64,000 bases of DNA, taken from NCBI RefSeq assembly GCF_014197245.1, contig NZ_JACIFF010000006.1:248001-312000 (forward strand). Direction: 5' to 3'. Shown piece by piece: positions 53,362 through 61,984 of the stretch. Numbering within the stretch: position 1 is the stretch's first letter; every line of letters begins with the position of its first letter. Source of the DNA: Neolewinella aquimaris. Lineage in GTDB: Bacteria; Bacteroidota; Bacteroidia; Chitinophagales; Saprospiraceae. The position numbers were made by a program, and so were the translations under genes. The notes under the pieces are model-generated. The model saw nothing but the letters and a program-made list of their open reading frames with translations, was not told the origin of the DNA and made no database searches.

Positions 53362-53895
53362 TTATTTGTTCTCCAGTACGATCCTAAGGTGGCCTAAGTG
53401 ATGATCCCCGTGCCATGCGTAGTGTGCCGCCAGGGTGTCCAAATGATAGGTGATCCCACTGCCGGGGTGAAAGGCCGTCCGCCTCCACTGCCGATCGGTA
53501 CACTGCGCAAGCAGTACGGCCCAGCGCAGGTGCAATCCCCTCAGGATGTCCAGACTGGCCTGTACCGGTACCGCCGCCACGTCGGGAAGCTCCGCCCAGC
53601 TGCCTTCATTATAGGGAACCAGGGTAGGATGATCTTCAACCAGCGTCACCTTATGTCGCCGGTAAGCGTGTAGGTGACTGTCAGCAAGGTGGTGAATCAC
53701 CTGCTGGGCCGTCCAACCGCCGGGACGGTAGGGGGTGTCCAGCAGTTTCCTCGATCTTAGTTCATCAGCCAGTACTTCGAGCCGCTCCGGTAAGCTGCCG
53801 ATTCGCTTGATGGATTGCAATCGCAGCGTTTCATCCCCGGTTTCGGGCACGGTAAACGTGCCGATGGGGTAACGTAAAGGGTCGGTATCGTTCAT
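53362..53895 (-). CDS. YfiT/BstA-like DinB-family putative metal-dependent protein
   Basis: 177 residues. Four-helix DinB fold with TPYRPGGWTAQQVIHHLADSH and HYAWHGDHHLGHLR, the His triad expected for Zn2+ or Ni2+. The YRPGGWT...HHLADSH signature places it with YfiT/BstA, a bacillithiol S-transferase in Bacillus. The YtxJ-like protein at 57.4 kb also belongs to bacillithiol biology. Substrate not known here. Confidence 0.85.
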   Translation of the reverse strand: MNDTDPLRYPIGTFTVPETGDETLRLQSIKRIGSLPERLEVLADELRSRKLLDTPYRPGGWTAQQVIHHLADSHLHAYRRHKVTLVEDHPTLVPYNEGSWAELPDVAAVPVQASLDILRGLHLRWAVLLAQCTDRQWRRTAFHPGSGITYHLDTLAAHYAWHGDHHLGHLRIVLENK

Positions 53896-53936
53896 CAGAA
53901 ATAAGTTAGGGCGGTGGAAGAACGAGAGAAAGCGGG

Positions 53937-55022
53937 CTAATTCACGGTAGCCGACCGAATAATTTGCACGACTTCCTCCATCAGGTCGCGCTTGCGTCGG
54001 CCGGGGGCGTACACGAAGCCGTCGACCAGTACGAGTTCATCTTCCGCTTCATCATTGAGTAGATAGGAGACGAAGGGGCCGGCCAGGAAGTCGTTTTCGA
54101 TTTCCCAAATGCCCCGGCCCTCGATGGCAAATGCCCCGTTCAGTTCGGTTGCCTCGGTAAACATGGGCAGATCCGTATCATTGATCCGCATGTAAGTATT
54201 TTCCGTAGTCGAACTCACGTACTCTTTGCCGATGCGGTCCCGGATTTCTTTAAGCCCTTCCTTCGACAGTTGACGCTTATCCTCGTAGGGTACCTTAGTA
54301 ACCATGATGTTAAGACTGGCACCCTGCACCTCCTTGCGCAGCCAGACGACATCGTCCGTATCGAGGGGAACGCGCACATATCCGCCGGGAATATCGAGTG
54401 AGGCACCGGAAAGTTGCCGGATGGTATCCCCCAGCCGCCGATTGATGCCCTCGAAGTAAGTAGTGACCCGCATACGCTCGTCTTCCCCCTCCTTGATTCG
54501 CTTTACGACGCCGGGATAAACCTTTCCGAAACCGGTCAGCAGGGCATCGTGATTCTTCCCCATGATGTAGACGAGTTGCTGCCCCGTAGCCCACTTGTTC
54601 TTGGCAACGGCGGTCCCGTATCCGTCGGTACGTACCTGTTGGATCTTATCGTCGCTCAGGTCATTCAGGACCATTTGGGTGGTCGGGCTGTCGGTATCGC
54701 TCAGGTCGGCCAGTACGACGTAGTTGCGGAGCTGTCCCCAGGTGGGCTCGGCTACTACCCGCTCGGGAGTAATGAAGCGCACGTCGAAAATGGGCTCGGG
54801 CTGGGGAAGAATGATGTACGGTGCCTCAAAGAAGTAAGCGACCGAATCTGCCACACCGGCCTTCCAGGTACTACTATCCGCGACCACGACCAGGCTATTG
54901 ATCTGCCCGAAGGCCGACGGCGTGGGTTGCAGGGTGCGCTGGAACTCTTCGCTACCGCAAGAGGTAAGGGCCAAAACCAGGGCGAAGGACAGGAGGAAAA
55001 TTCGGGAGCGAAATTCAGACAT
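53937..55022 (-). CDS. DUF4837 lipoprotein
   Basis: 361 residues from the ATG at 55020-55022 (MSEFRSRIFLLSFALVLALT); lipobox LTSCGS. The body (FGQINSLVVVADSSTWKAGVADSV...YFFEAPYIILPQPEPIFDVRFI) fits DUF4837, a conserved Bacteroidota family of unknown function. No enzymatic motif. Ends with a basic helix. Stands 76 bases after recX on the same strand. Confidence 0.85.
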   Translation of the reverse strand: MSEFRSRIFLLSFALVLALTSCGSEEFQRTLQPTPSAFGQINSLVVVADSSTWKAGVADSVAYFFEAPYIILPQPEPIFDVRFITPERVVAEPTWGQLRNYVVLADLSDTDSPTTQMVLNDLSDDKIQQVRTDGYGTAVAKNKWATGQQLVYIMGKNHDALLTGFGKVYPGVVKRIKEGEDERMRVTTYFEGINRRLGDTIRQLSGASLDIPGGYVRVPLDTDDVVWLRKEVQGASLNIMVTKVPYEDKRQLSKEGLKEIRDRIGKEYVSSTTENTYMRINDTDLPMFTEATELNGAFAIEGRGIWEIENDFLAGPFVSYLLNDEAEDELVLVDGFVYAPGRRKRDLMEEVVQIIRSATVN

Positions 55023-55098
55023 TGATGAAAGCGTTCTAATCAGTGGAACAGATGACGGCGCGGCGGGTTTTGACGGGCAGCCCCCGGGCAAATGTCGG

Positions 55099-55584
55099 CT
55101 AAAGCTCCAACTCCTTGATGGCTTCCCACACCAGGCCCGATTCAAATCCCCGTTTCACCATATAATCGGCCAGCTTGCGGCGCCGCAGATAGGGGTGCTG
55201 CCCCGCTTTCTCCACTCCGTTGCGCCGTTCCAATTCGCTGCACAACGTACCGTAGTACTCGTTCTGGTCTATTTCCTTCATCGCCTGCTTGATGCAATAG
55301 GCACTAAGCTGTCGCTGCCTGAGTTCCGCGCGGATCTTGTACCGACCCCACCGCTTAATCTTGAATTTTCCCCTGGCATAGGAGCGCGCAAACCTCTCCT
55401 CGTCGAGGTATTTCTCGTGAATCAACTCCACGATCACCTCTTCCGCGGGATCGCCGTAAAATCCGAGCTCGTGCAGCTTTTCCCTGGCCTCCTTGTGGCA
55501 GCGATCCTGGTAGGCGCAGTAGTGCTGAAGCGCTTCCAGGGCCTGCTCGGCGGTATAGACGACCTTCTTCTGGGGTTGAAACAC
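55099..55584 (-). CDS. recX: RecX-family regulator
   Basis: 161 residues from a GTG at 55582-55584 (VFQPQKKVVYTAEQALEALQ). Three-helix repeats typical of RecX: YCAYQDRCHKEAREKLHELG, IHEKYLDEERFARSYARGKFKIKRWGRYKI and RRRKLADYMVKRGFESGLVWEAIK. RecX controls RecA filaments. A -7 box lies 24 bases upstream of this GTG, making the farther ATG at 55686 unlikely. recA is not nearby. Confidence 0.9.
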   Translation of the reverse strand: MFQPQKKVVYTAEQALEALQHYCAYQDRCHKEAREKLHELGFYGDPAEEVIVELIHEKYLDEERFARSYARGKFKIKRWGRYKIRAELRQRQLSAYCIKQAMKEIDQNEYYGTLCSELERRNGVEKAGQHPYLRRRKLADYMVKRGFESGLVWEAIKELEL

Positions 55585-55607
55585 GGCTATTTTAAACGGA
55601 TTTGTTG

Positions 55608-55615
55608 CAAAAGTA
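55608..55615 (-). promoter_or_regulatory. -7 box (TACTTTTG) for recX
   Basis: Minus strand TACTTTTG, exact TAnnTTTG. It sits between the two possible recX starts. Confidence 0.45.
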
Positions 55616-55690
55616 CGGATTTTTACCTTAGTACGGCCCGGCGGCAACCTCTCCACCGTCTTATCTTGCCGCCCAACTAACCCCAACCTT

Positions 55691-56503
55691 ATGATAGATT
55701 TCGGGCAATTGTGGGAAGACTACGAGCCCCTCCTGCTAGCCATCGCGCTCAAAATACTGGTGGGCATCTTCCTGCTGGTCGCAGGCTTCTGGCTCATCAA
55801 CTGGCTTACCGAAAAGCTCCGCCACCTATTTCAGAAACGGAACATGGACATCAGCGTCTCCGGCTTCCTGACCAGCTTCCTGAGCATCGGACTGAAGGTG
55901 CTGCTGATCCTGTCCATCGCCGGAATGTTCGGCGTCGAGACCACCTCCTTCATCGCCATTCTCTCCGCCCTCTCCCTGGCGATCGGCCTGGCACTCCAGG
56001 GAAATCTCGGCCACTTCGCCAGCGGAATCCTCCTGCTCACCTTCCGGCCCTTCAAGGTTGGCGATCTGGTCACTACGGGCGGGTACACCGGAACGGTAAA
56101 GGAGATACAGGTCTTCAACACCATCCTTACCTCCGTCGATAACCGGCTCATCATCATCCCTAACGGCAAGGTGATGGGCAACGCCATCGAAAATATGACC
56201 GCCCTGGGTGTCCGTCGCCTCGACATGACCTTCGGCATCGGCTACGGCGACGACATCGACCACGCCCGCGCCACCCTCCTTTCCGTTGCCGAAGCCACCC
56301 CCAACGTTCTCCTCGACCGGGGCGTCGATATCTTTGTCCGCACCCTCAACGACAGCAGCGTCGACATGGCCCTTCGCGTCTGGACCGAGAACGCCAATTA
56401 CTGGCCTACCCTGATTTACCTGAACGAGCACGTGAAGAAGGCCTTCGATGCCGCCGACATCAACATCCCCTTCCCGCAGATGGATATACACGTCAAGCAA
56501 TAG
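55691..56503 (+). CDS. small-conductance mechanosensitive channel (MscS family)
   Basis: 270 residues with three N-terminal membrane helices. The pore helix TM3 (FIAILSALSLAIGLALQGNLGHFASGILLLTFRPF) and the beta domain (FKVGDLVTTGGYTGTVKEIQVFNTILTSVDNRLIIIPNGKV) are standard. Channels open on osmotic downshock. Short MscS type without extra domains. Divergent from recX. Confidence 0.95.
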   Translation: MIDFGQLWEDYEPLLLAIALKILVGIFLLVAGFWLINWLTEKLRHLFQKRNMDISVSGFLTSFLSIGLKVLLILSIAGMFGVETTSFIAILSALSLAIGLALQGNLGHFASGILLLTFRPFKVGDLVTTGGYTGTVKEIQVFNTILTSVDNRLIIIPNGKVMGNAIENMTALGVRRLDMTFGIGYGDDIDHARATLLSVAEATPNVLLDRGVDIFVRTLNDSSVDMALRVWTENANYWPTLIYLNEHVKKAFDAADINIPFPQMDIHVKQ

Positions 56504-56523
56504 ACCCTGCCCCGCAACGGCGC

Positions 56524-57327
56524 TTACCTAAAGTACTTCAGCCTCCGCACCTCCTCCTCCGACAAGTAGCGATAGAACCCGCGTGGCAGGTTCTTCTTCG
56601 TCAGCCCGGCGAGGTAAGTCCGGTCGAGTTTATCGACGGTATACCCAAAGTGTTCGAAGGCACGGCGTACGATGCGGTTCCGTCCGTTGTGAATCTGTAG
56701 GGTAACCTTAGTGGGTTCGTCCTCCTTCGAATAGCGCACCCAGTCGGGCAGGAAGGGGCCGTCTTCAAGGTCGTATCCGGCTTTCATCTGGGCCAGGTCG
56801 TCGGGACTGAAGGGCTTATCCAGCGTCGCTTCGTAGATCTTAGAGGTCTCGTATCTCGGGTGGGTAAGGCGGGTGGTGACGTCTCCGTCGTTAGTGATAA
56901 GGAGCAATCCCGTAGTATCGCGGTCAAGCCGGCCGACCGGGAAAAGGCGGAGTCCCTTCAAGCCGGGTTCATCGAGCAGGTCCATCACGGTGGTCCGGTC
57001 GTGCTCGTCGTTGGTGGTGGTGATGACGTTGCGGGGCTTATTGAGAAGTATGTACACGAAGCGCTCCGAGGGGGCTACTACATTGCCTTCGTACTCCACT
57101 ACGTCTCCCTCCTTTATCTGGTAAGCCGGATTGTCCAGCACTTCGCCGTTCACCTTCACCTTGCCGGCCTTAACCATATCCCCCGCGGTTCGCCGACTCG
57201 CCACGCCGGAGTGCGCGATGTACTTATTGAGCCGCATGCCGATCAGCTCGGCGGGTTCGCGGTCCAGGCCGGGTGGGTTGCTGGAGTTGCGGGCCTGGGA
57301 GCGTTGAAAACGGCGCGGTTGTTTCAT
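56524..57327 (-). CDS. rRNA pseudouridine synthase, RluB/RsuA type
   Basis: 267 residues from the ATG at 57325-57327, supported by a promoter 31 bases upstream. A basic N-terminal tail (MKQPRRFQRSQARN) precedes the S4 domain (MRLNKYIAHSGVASRRTAGDMVKAGKVKVNG) and the catalytic domain with Asp in PVGRLDRDTTGLLLITND. It probably makes pseudouridine in 23S rRNA helix 80-93 (RluB-like). RsuA and RluE are alternatives. Confidence 0.88.
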   Translation of the reverse strand: MKQPRRFQRSQARNSSNPPGLDREPAELIGMRLNKYIAHSGVASRRTAGDMVKAGKVKVNGEVLDNPAYQIKEGDVVEYEGNVVAPSERFVYILLNKPRNVITTTNDEHDRTTVMDLLDEPGLKGLRLFPVGRLDRDTTGLLLITNDGDVTTRLTHPRYETSKIYEATLDKPFSPDDLAQMKAGYDLEDGPFLPDWVRYSKEDEPTKVTLQIHNGRNRIVRRAFEHFGYTVDKLDRTYLAGLTKKNLPRGFYRYLSEEEVRRLKYFR

Positions 57328-57358
57328 ATCGGCAGATGGTTAGGCGGAAGACGAAGCA

Positions 57359-57366
57359 CAAAGGTA
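57359..57366 (-). promoter_or_regulatory. -7 box (TACCTTTG) for the rRNA pseudouridine synthase gene
   Basis: Minus strand TACCTTTG, exact TAnnTTTG, 31 bases upstream of the ATG. Confidence 0.45.
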
Positions 57367-57436
57367 AGGCAAGGCACGCCGCTCCCTTCCGCGAACCCCG
57401 GCCCCGAGCCGGCGTTGTGTGTTCATGTTCAATACC

Positions 57437-57763
57437 ATGTCAACCTCCCAGGACCTCGACGCCGCCCTCCAGGCCTCGCAGGACCATCCGATCGTGATCT
57501 TCAAGCACAGCAACAGCTGTCCGTTCAGCGCCCGTGCCCAGGTGCAGATCGCCAATGCCAAGCACGACATCGACATTCACGGCATCGTGATCCAGTATGC
57601 GAAGGACCTCTCCAGTGAAATAGCGGAACGACTCGGGGTGGATCACGCAAGCCCGCAGGCCATCGTAGTGAACAAGGGTAAAGCCGTCAGCCACTACTGG
57701 CGCAAGGAAATTCAGGAGGAAACGCTAAAGGAACAAGTGAACAACCTCGGGCAGGAGGCATGA
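57437..57763 (+). CDS. YtxJ-like bacillithiol-system redox protein (monothiol)
   Basis: 108 residues from the ATG at 57437; an ATG at 57425 adds four residues. Thioredoxin-like fold with a single cysteine, Cys28 in FKHSNSCPFSARA, where YtxJ/BrxC-type proteins have one Cys (CPIS). It acts in bacillithiol redox homeostasis in Firmicutes; here the thiol is unproven. The stop overlaps the next ATG by four bases (ATGA), so the two are coupled. Confidence 0.88.
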   Translation: MSTSQDLDAALQASQDHPIVIFKHSNSCPFSARAQVQIANAKHDIDIHGIVIQYAKDLSSEIAERLGVDHASPQAIVVNKGKAVSHYWRKEIQEETLKEQVNNLGQEA

Positions 57764-58641
57764 TCGCGGGTTCCGAACTCATTCTACGTCCCGACGGATC
57801 GGTCTATCACCTTCACTTACTTCCCGGCCAGGTCGCGGAGAAGATCATTACTGTCGGGGACCCCGAGCGCGTGCATCAGGTAAGCCGTCGCTTCGATCGG
57901 GTGGAACTGAAGGTGGAAGCGCGGGAATTCGTTACCCATACCGGTGAGCTAGACGGGGAACGCATCACCGTCCTATCCACCGGCATCGGCACTGATAATG
58001 TTGACATCGTCATCAACGAACTCGATGCACTCTTCAACATCGACCTCAGGACCCGGGAAGTCAAAGATGAGCTTACTTCCCTCGATTTTCTGCGCCTCGG
58101 TACCAGCGGCTCCTTTCAGTCCGACCTGCCCCTCGATAGCTTTCTGCTTTCCCACGCGGCCCTCGCACTCGACGGGCTGTTGCACTATTATCTCAACCAG
58201 GGAGAGCCGGATCCCCTCGTGATTGCCCTTACCGACCACCTCGACGACGAAGGAGTAACGCTTCCGGTACCTCCGCTGGTAGTCCGCCCCCACTTGCCCG
58301 TCTTTATGAATCATCCCGCGGCGGCCGAACTGGCAGCGGGCATTACCCTCACCGCGGCCGGTTTTTATGCCCCCCAGGGCCGCAGCCTTCGCCTGCCGAG
58401 CGGTATGACTCCAAAAATCCTGAATGCGCTGCGGACGTTCAGCGATGAAGATCTGAGGATCACCAATATTGAAATGGAAACCTCGGGCATTTACGGCCTC
58501 ACCCGGCTCCTCGGCCACCGGGCCGCTTCCATCTCCGCCCTCCTCGCTAACCGGGCCCTGGGCACCTTCAGTAAGCAGCCGGCCGAGACGGTGGAATCAC
58601 TCATCGATTTAGGGCTACGCCTGCTCACGGATCGGCAGTAA
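57760..58641 (+). CDS. uridine phosphorylase-like nucleoside phosphorylase
   Basis: 293 residues of the PNP/UDP family: IITVGDPERVHQVSRRFDRVE, VLSTGIGTDNVDIVINELDALF, FLRLGTSGSFQSDLPL, AGFYAPQGRSLRLP and IEMETSGIYGLTRLLGHRAASISALLANRA. The METSGIYGL motif holds the ribose-binding Glu-Met-Glu residues. Phosphorolysis of a pyrimidine nucleoside is most likely. Coupled to the YtxJ-like gene. Confidence 0.88.
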   Translation: MIAGSELILRPDGSVYHLHLLPGQVAEKIITVGDPERVHQVSRRFDRVELKVEAREFVTHTGELDGERITVLSTGIGTDNVDIVINELDALFNIDLRTREVKDELTSLDFLRLGTSGSFQSDLPLDSFLLSHAALALDGLLHYYLNQGEPDPLVIALTDHLDDEGVTLPVPPLVVRPHLPVFMNHPAAAELAAGITLTAAGFYAPQGRSLRLPSGMTPKILNALRTFSDEDLRITNIEMETSGIYGLTRLLGHRAASISALLANRALGTFSKQPAETVESLIDLGLRLLTDRQ

Positions 58642-58704
58642 TCCCAACCTGCTCACCTTTTTATTCCTCCATGCCGGCACAGTACACAGGGGGCGGGTCC
58701 GCAG

Positions 58705-59409
58705 GTGCTAAAAAAGCCCGCTAAAGCAAAGAAAACGACGGAAACTCAGAAACTATTCAAAGTTTCCCCCGTTCTTTGCGGCGTGATAGAAGAAATTAAG
58801 GACAACCGCAAGGTGCTGGAGAAGGCGGGCGACATGTTTCGGAGCATCGGCATCCGCAGCGTGAGCATGGACGACATCGCCCGGGAACTGGGAATCTCCA
58901 AAAAGACGCTCTACCAAATGGTAGATAATAAGGAGGACCTGATCCAGCTGGTGCTCGAAGAGGATACCCGCCGTGATATCCAGGTGCTGCGCCAGCACAG
59001 TGACCAGGCGGCCGACGCCATCGACGAGCTGCTCCGCAATAGTCGCTACTTCATCCGGCAGATGCGCAAAGTATCTCCTACCACCCTTCACGACCTGCGC
59101 AAGTACTACCCCGAACTGTTTCATTCCATGGTGATGAATCACCAGCGCGAGTTCCTGCTCAGCGTGTCCAACAACCTCGAAAGGGGCATGGAGGAGGGCC
59201 TCTACCGGGCCGACATCGACGCCGAGGTGATCGCCAACCTCTACGTAGGCATGACCATGATGGTGGTTGACCGGGGGGTGTTTCCGGCCCAGGAGCGTCC
59301 GCTCTCGGAGATCATCCGCCAGCACAGCAGTTACCACTTCAACGGCATCGTAAATCAGTTCGGCCGCGACCGGCTGGACCATTACCTGAAGCAAGAGGAT
59401 TTACCTTAA
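58705..59409 (+). CDS. TetR/AcrR-family transcriptional regulator
   Basis: 234 residues from a GTG at 58705; a GTG at 58783 would start just before the HTH and is equally possible. The HTH domain is EKAGDMFRSIGIRSVSMDDIARELGISKKTLYQMVDNKEDLIQLVL. The ligand domain is less conserved. Lies nine bases upstream of tolC, so it probably controls the efflux genes that follow. Confidence 0.9.
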   Translation: MLKKPAKAKKTTETQKLFKVSPVLCGVIEEIKDNRKVLEKAGDMFRSIGIRSVSMDDIARELGISKKTLYQMVDNKEDLIQLVLEEDTRRDIQVLRQHSDQAADAIDELLRNSRYFIRQMRKVSPTTLHDLRKYYPELFHSMVMNHQREFLLSVSNNLERGMEEGLYRADIDAEVIANLYVGMTMMVVDRGVFPAQERPLSEIIRQHSSYHFNGIVNQFGRDRLDHYLKQEDLP

Positions 59410-59418
59410 GTCTAGTCT

Positions 59419-60747
59419 ATGAAATTCTTCACTCCCTTCCTGTTGCTGTTGGTTTCGAGCATCGGTTTGATCGCTCAGGAGGAAGCTACGGAGGCACCGG
59501 TCTACTCCCTGCGAGATGCGGTCGATTACGCCTTCCTCAATTCCAACACCATCCGCAACGCCCGGGTAGACATTCTGGACGCTGAGCAGAATGTGCGCGA
59601 ACGACTGAGTACCGGTCTGCCCCAGATCAACGGCTCCCTCGATTTCCTGCACTACCTTAAGGTGCCGGTACTCCCGCTGCCCGAAGCCTTTGCGCAGGGC
59701 GACCCCGATGCACCGACCTCGATCGCCTTTCAGCTCAAGAATTCCTTCACCAGTGGGATCAGCGTAAGCAGCATGATCTTCGACGGATCCTACTTTGTCG
59801 GACTGCGGGCCGCCCGCGCCAGCCGCGATTACTTCAACCTACAACTAGAGAACACCCAGCGTCAGGTCAGAACCCAGGTGACGCGCAGCTACTTTCCGGT
59901 CCTGCTGCTATCCACTAACCTGGAAATCATCGATCGAAACATCGAGAACCTGGAAAAACTCCTGCGGGAAACCCAGGCCCAGTACGATGCCGGCTTCGTC
60001 GAGCAACTCGACGTGGATCGCCTCCGCCTCAGCCTGAATAACCTGATGAGCAGCCGCAGCGACGTAGAACAGCAGCGGGACAATGCCCTCCGATCGCTGA
60101 AATTTACTCTCAACTACCCTGAAGGTCAGGAGCTGCGCGTCTCCGACGATCTGGCCCAACTCGAATTCGAAGTAGACGCCGCCGCCCTTACTTCGGACGT
60201 CCCCTACCAGCAGCGCAGTGAGATTCGGCTGTTGGACCAGACCATCGCGCTCCAGGACCTTAACATTGACCTCCAGAAGGCCGCCTACCTGCCCCGGCTC
60301 GATGCCTCCGCCGCCGCCCAGTACCAGTACCAGGGCAATAATTTTACCGACGGCTTCTGGGCACCAACGGTGGTAGTCGGTGTCTCCGCGGTGATCCCTA
60401 TTTACGATTTCGGCGGACGCAGCGCCCGGCTCCAGCGTGCCCGCCTCGATAAGGAAAAGGTGGTTAATCAGCGTGACGACGTCGCCCGCAGCATCGACCT
60501 GGAAGTACGCAATGCCCGCGGCACCTTTAACACCGCCCGCCAGCGGATGCAGGTGACCAGGGAGAACCTCGACCTCGCCCAGCGGATCTACGACACCACG
60601 CAGATCAAGTACCGCGAAGGCGTCGGCAGCAGCATAGAAACCGTGCAGGCCGAACAGCAACTGTACGAAGCCCAGGCCAACTACCTCAACGCCCTGTACG
60701 ACACCCTGGTCGCCAAAGAAGACCTTTACCTCGCCCTCGGGCGCTAG
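59419..60747 (+). CDS. TolC-family outer membrane efflux protein
   Basis: 442 residues. Signal peptide (FTPFLLLLVSSIGLIAQEE), then long helical hairpin repeats and four short beta stretches: YSLRDAVDYAFLNSNTIRNA and LNINLQ-type segments, with the second repeat from about residue 240 (LDQTIALQDLNIDLQKAAYLP). C-terminal AQRIYDTTQIKYREGVGSSIETVQAEQQLYEAQANYLNAL is the family signature. Outer channel for the RND pump. Confidence 0.93.
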   Translation: MKFFTPFLLLLVSSIGLIAQEEATEAPVYSLRDAVDYAFLNSNTIRNARVDILDAEQNVRERLSTGLPQINGSLDFLHYLKVPVLPLPEAFAQGDPDAPTSIAFQLKNSFTSGISVSSMIFDGSYFVGLRAARASRDYFNLQLENTQRQVRTQVTRSYFPVLLLSTNLEIIDRNIENLEKLLRETQAQYDAGFVEQLDVDRLRLSLNNLMSSRSDVEQQRDNALRSLKFTLNYPEGQELRVSDDLAQLEFEVDAAALTSDVPYQQRSEIRLLDQTIALQDLNIDLQKAAYLPRLDASAAAQYQYQGNNFTDGFWAPTVVVGVSAVIPIYDFGGRSARLQRARLDKEKVVNQRDDVARSIDLEVRNARGTFNTARQRMQVTRENLDLAQRIYDTTQIKYREGVGSSIETVQAEQQLYEAQANYLNALYDTLVAKEDLYLALGR

Positions 60748-60793
60748 AAAGGATGCCACCCGGCGCCCGTTCACCAAGCTACACCATACCATC

Positions 60794-61984
60794 ATGAGAT
60801 ACTTCTCGGTTTCATTGCTCTTTACCCTGTTGCTCAGCACCTGCGGTCCCGCCCCGGAAGAAACGAACCCGGAAACGGCGGAGGAAATCCAGGAAGCGCT
60901 GCGCACCCGCCGCGCCGAACTACGCACCCTCACCAAGGAAGTGGAAGACCTGGAAGTGAAGCTGGCGGAAGTGGATCCCTCCTTCGCCCCCAACGCCACC
61001 CTGGTGGCCTACGAAACCGTGGCCCCCAGCAGCTTTTCCAACTTTGCCGAGGTACAGGCTACCGTCCGGGCTTCGGAAAGTGCGGTGGCCAGTCCGGAAA
61101 TTCCCGGCCGAATCCTGCGGATGAACTTTGAAGAGGGCGACCCGATCCGCAAGGGACAGCTCGTCGCTACCCTCGACGTAGAAGGTACCGAGACCCAACG
61201 CGCGGAACTGGAAACCGCCGCCAGTCTGGCCAAGACCATCTACGAACGGCAGCAGAAACTTTGGGACCAAAACATCGGCTCGGAAATTCAGTACCTGCAG
61301 GCCAAGAACAACTACGAGCGGCTGCAGCAGCAGCTGAAGAGCATCGACGTGCAGGCCAACAAACGCAACGTCTACGCCCCCCTCAGCGGTACCGTAGAAC
61401 AGGTAATGATGCGTACCGGGGAAAGTGCCATGCCCGGCGCACCGATTCTCTCGATCATCAACACCAACGACCTGGACGTAGTGGCCGACGCCCCCGAAGA
61501 CCTGCTCACCAAGGTGAAACTGCGCCAGCAAGTAAAGGTGAAGGTTCCCGCCCTGAACCTGGAATTCAATGCCCCGGTCAGCCGTATCGGGCGCACCGTA
61601 GATCCCGCCAACCGCACCTTCGAAATCGAAGTGGACGTACCGCGGCAGTACGTGAGCCAACTAAAGGCCAACCTCCTGGCGGAAGTAGAGGTGCTCGACT
61701 TCGAAGCCCAGGACCTGATCGTCGTGAGCCAGGACCAAATCCAGCAGGACGTCGATGGCCAGCGCTACGTGTTTACCGCCCAGGAGGTCGATGGTGAGCT
61801 GGTGGCGCGCAAAACGTACGTGCGCACCGGCCGGAACTACAACAACCGGGCCGTGATCGAGAGTGGCCTGGACGCCGGCGCGCGGATCATCACCAGCGGC
61901 AGCCGCGGACTCACCGACGGACAGCCGATCGCCCTCAGCCAATCGCCCGTACAGACTGGCACCACCGACAATCCGACCAAATAA
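60794..61984 (+). CDS. RND efflux periplasmic adaptor (membrane fusion) lipoprotein
   Basis: 396 residues. Lipobox SVSLLFTLLLSTCG (Cys17). Coiled coil near 35-60 (EIQEALRTRRAELRTLTKEVEDLEVKL), lipoyl/barrel-sandwich halves ASPEIPGRILRMNFEEGDPIRKGQLVATLD and VYAPLSGTVEQVMMRTGES, hairpin, beta barrel and membrane-proximal part. HlyD/AcrA-type adaptor connecting RND pump and TolC. Its stop overlaps the RND ATG by one base. Confidence 0.93.
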   Translation: MRYFSVSLLFTLLLSTCGPAPEETNPETAEEIQEALRTRRAELRTLTKEVEDLEVKLAEVDPSFAPNATLVAYETVAPSSFSNFAEVQATVRASESAVASPEIPGRILRMNFEEGDPIRKGQLVATLDVEGTETQRAELETAASLAKTIYERQQKLWDQNIGSEIQYLQAKNNYERLQQQLKSIDVQANKRNVYAPLSGTVEQVMMRTGESAMPGAPILSIINTNDLDVVADAPEDLLTKVKLRQQVKVKVPALNLEFNAPVSRIGRTVDPANRTFEIEVDVPRQYVSQLKANLLAEVEVLDFEAQDLIVVSQDQIQQDVDGQRYVFTAQEVDGELVARKTYVRTGRNYNNRAVIESGLDAGARIITSGSRGLTDGQPIALSQSPVQTGTTDNPTK

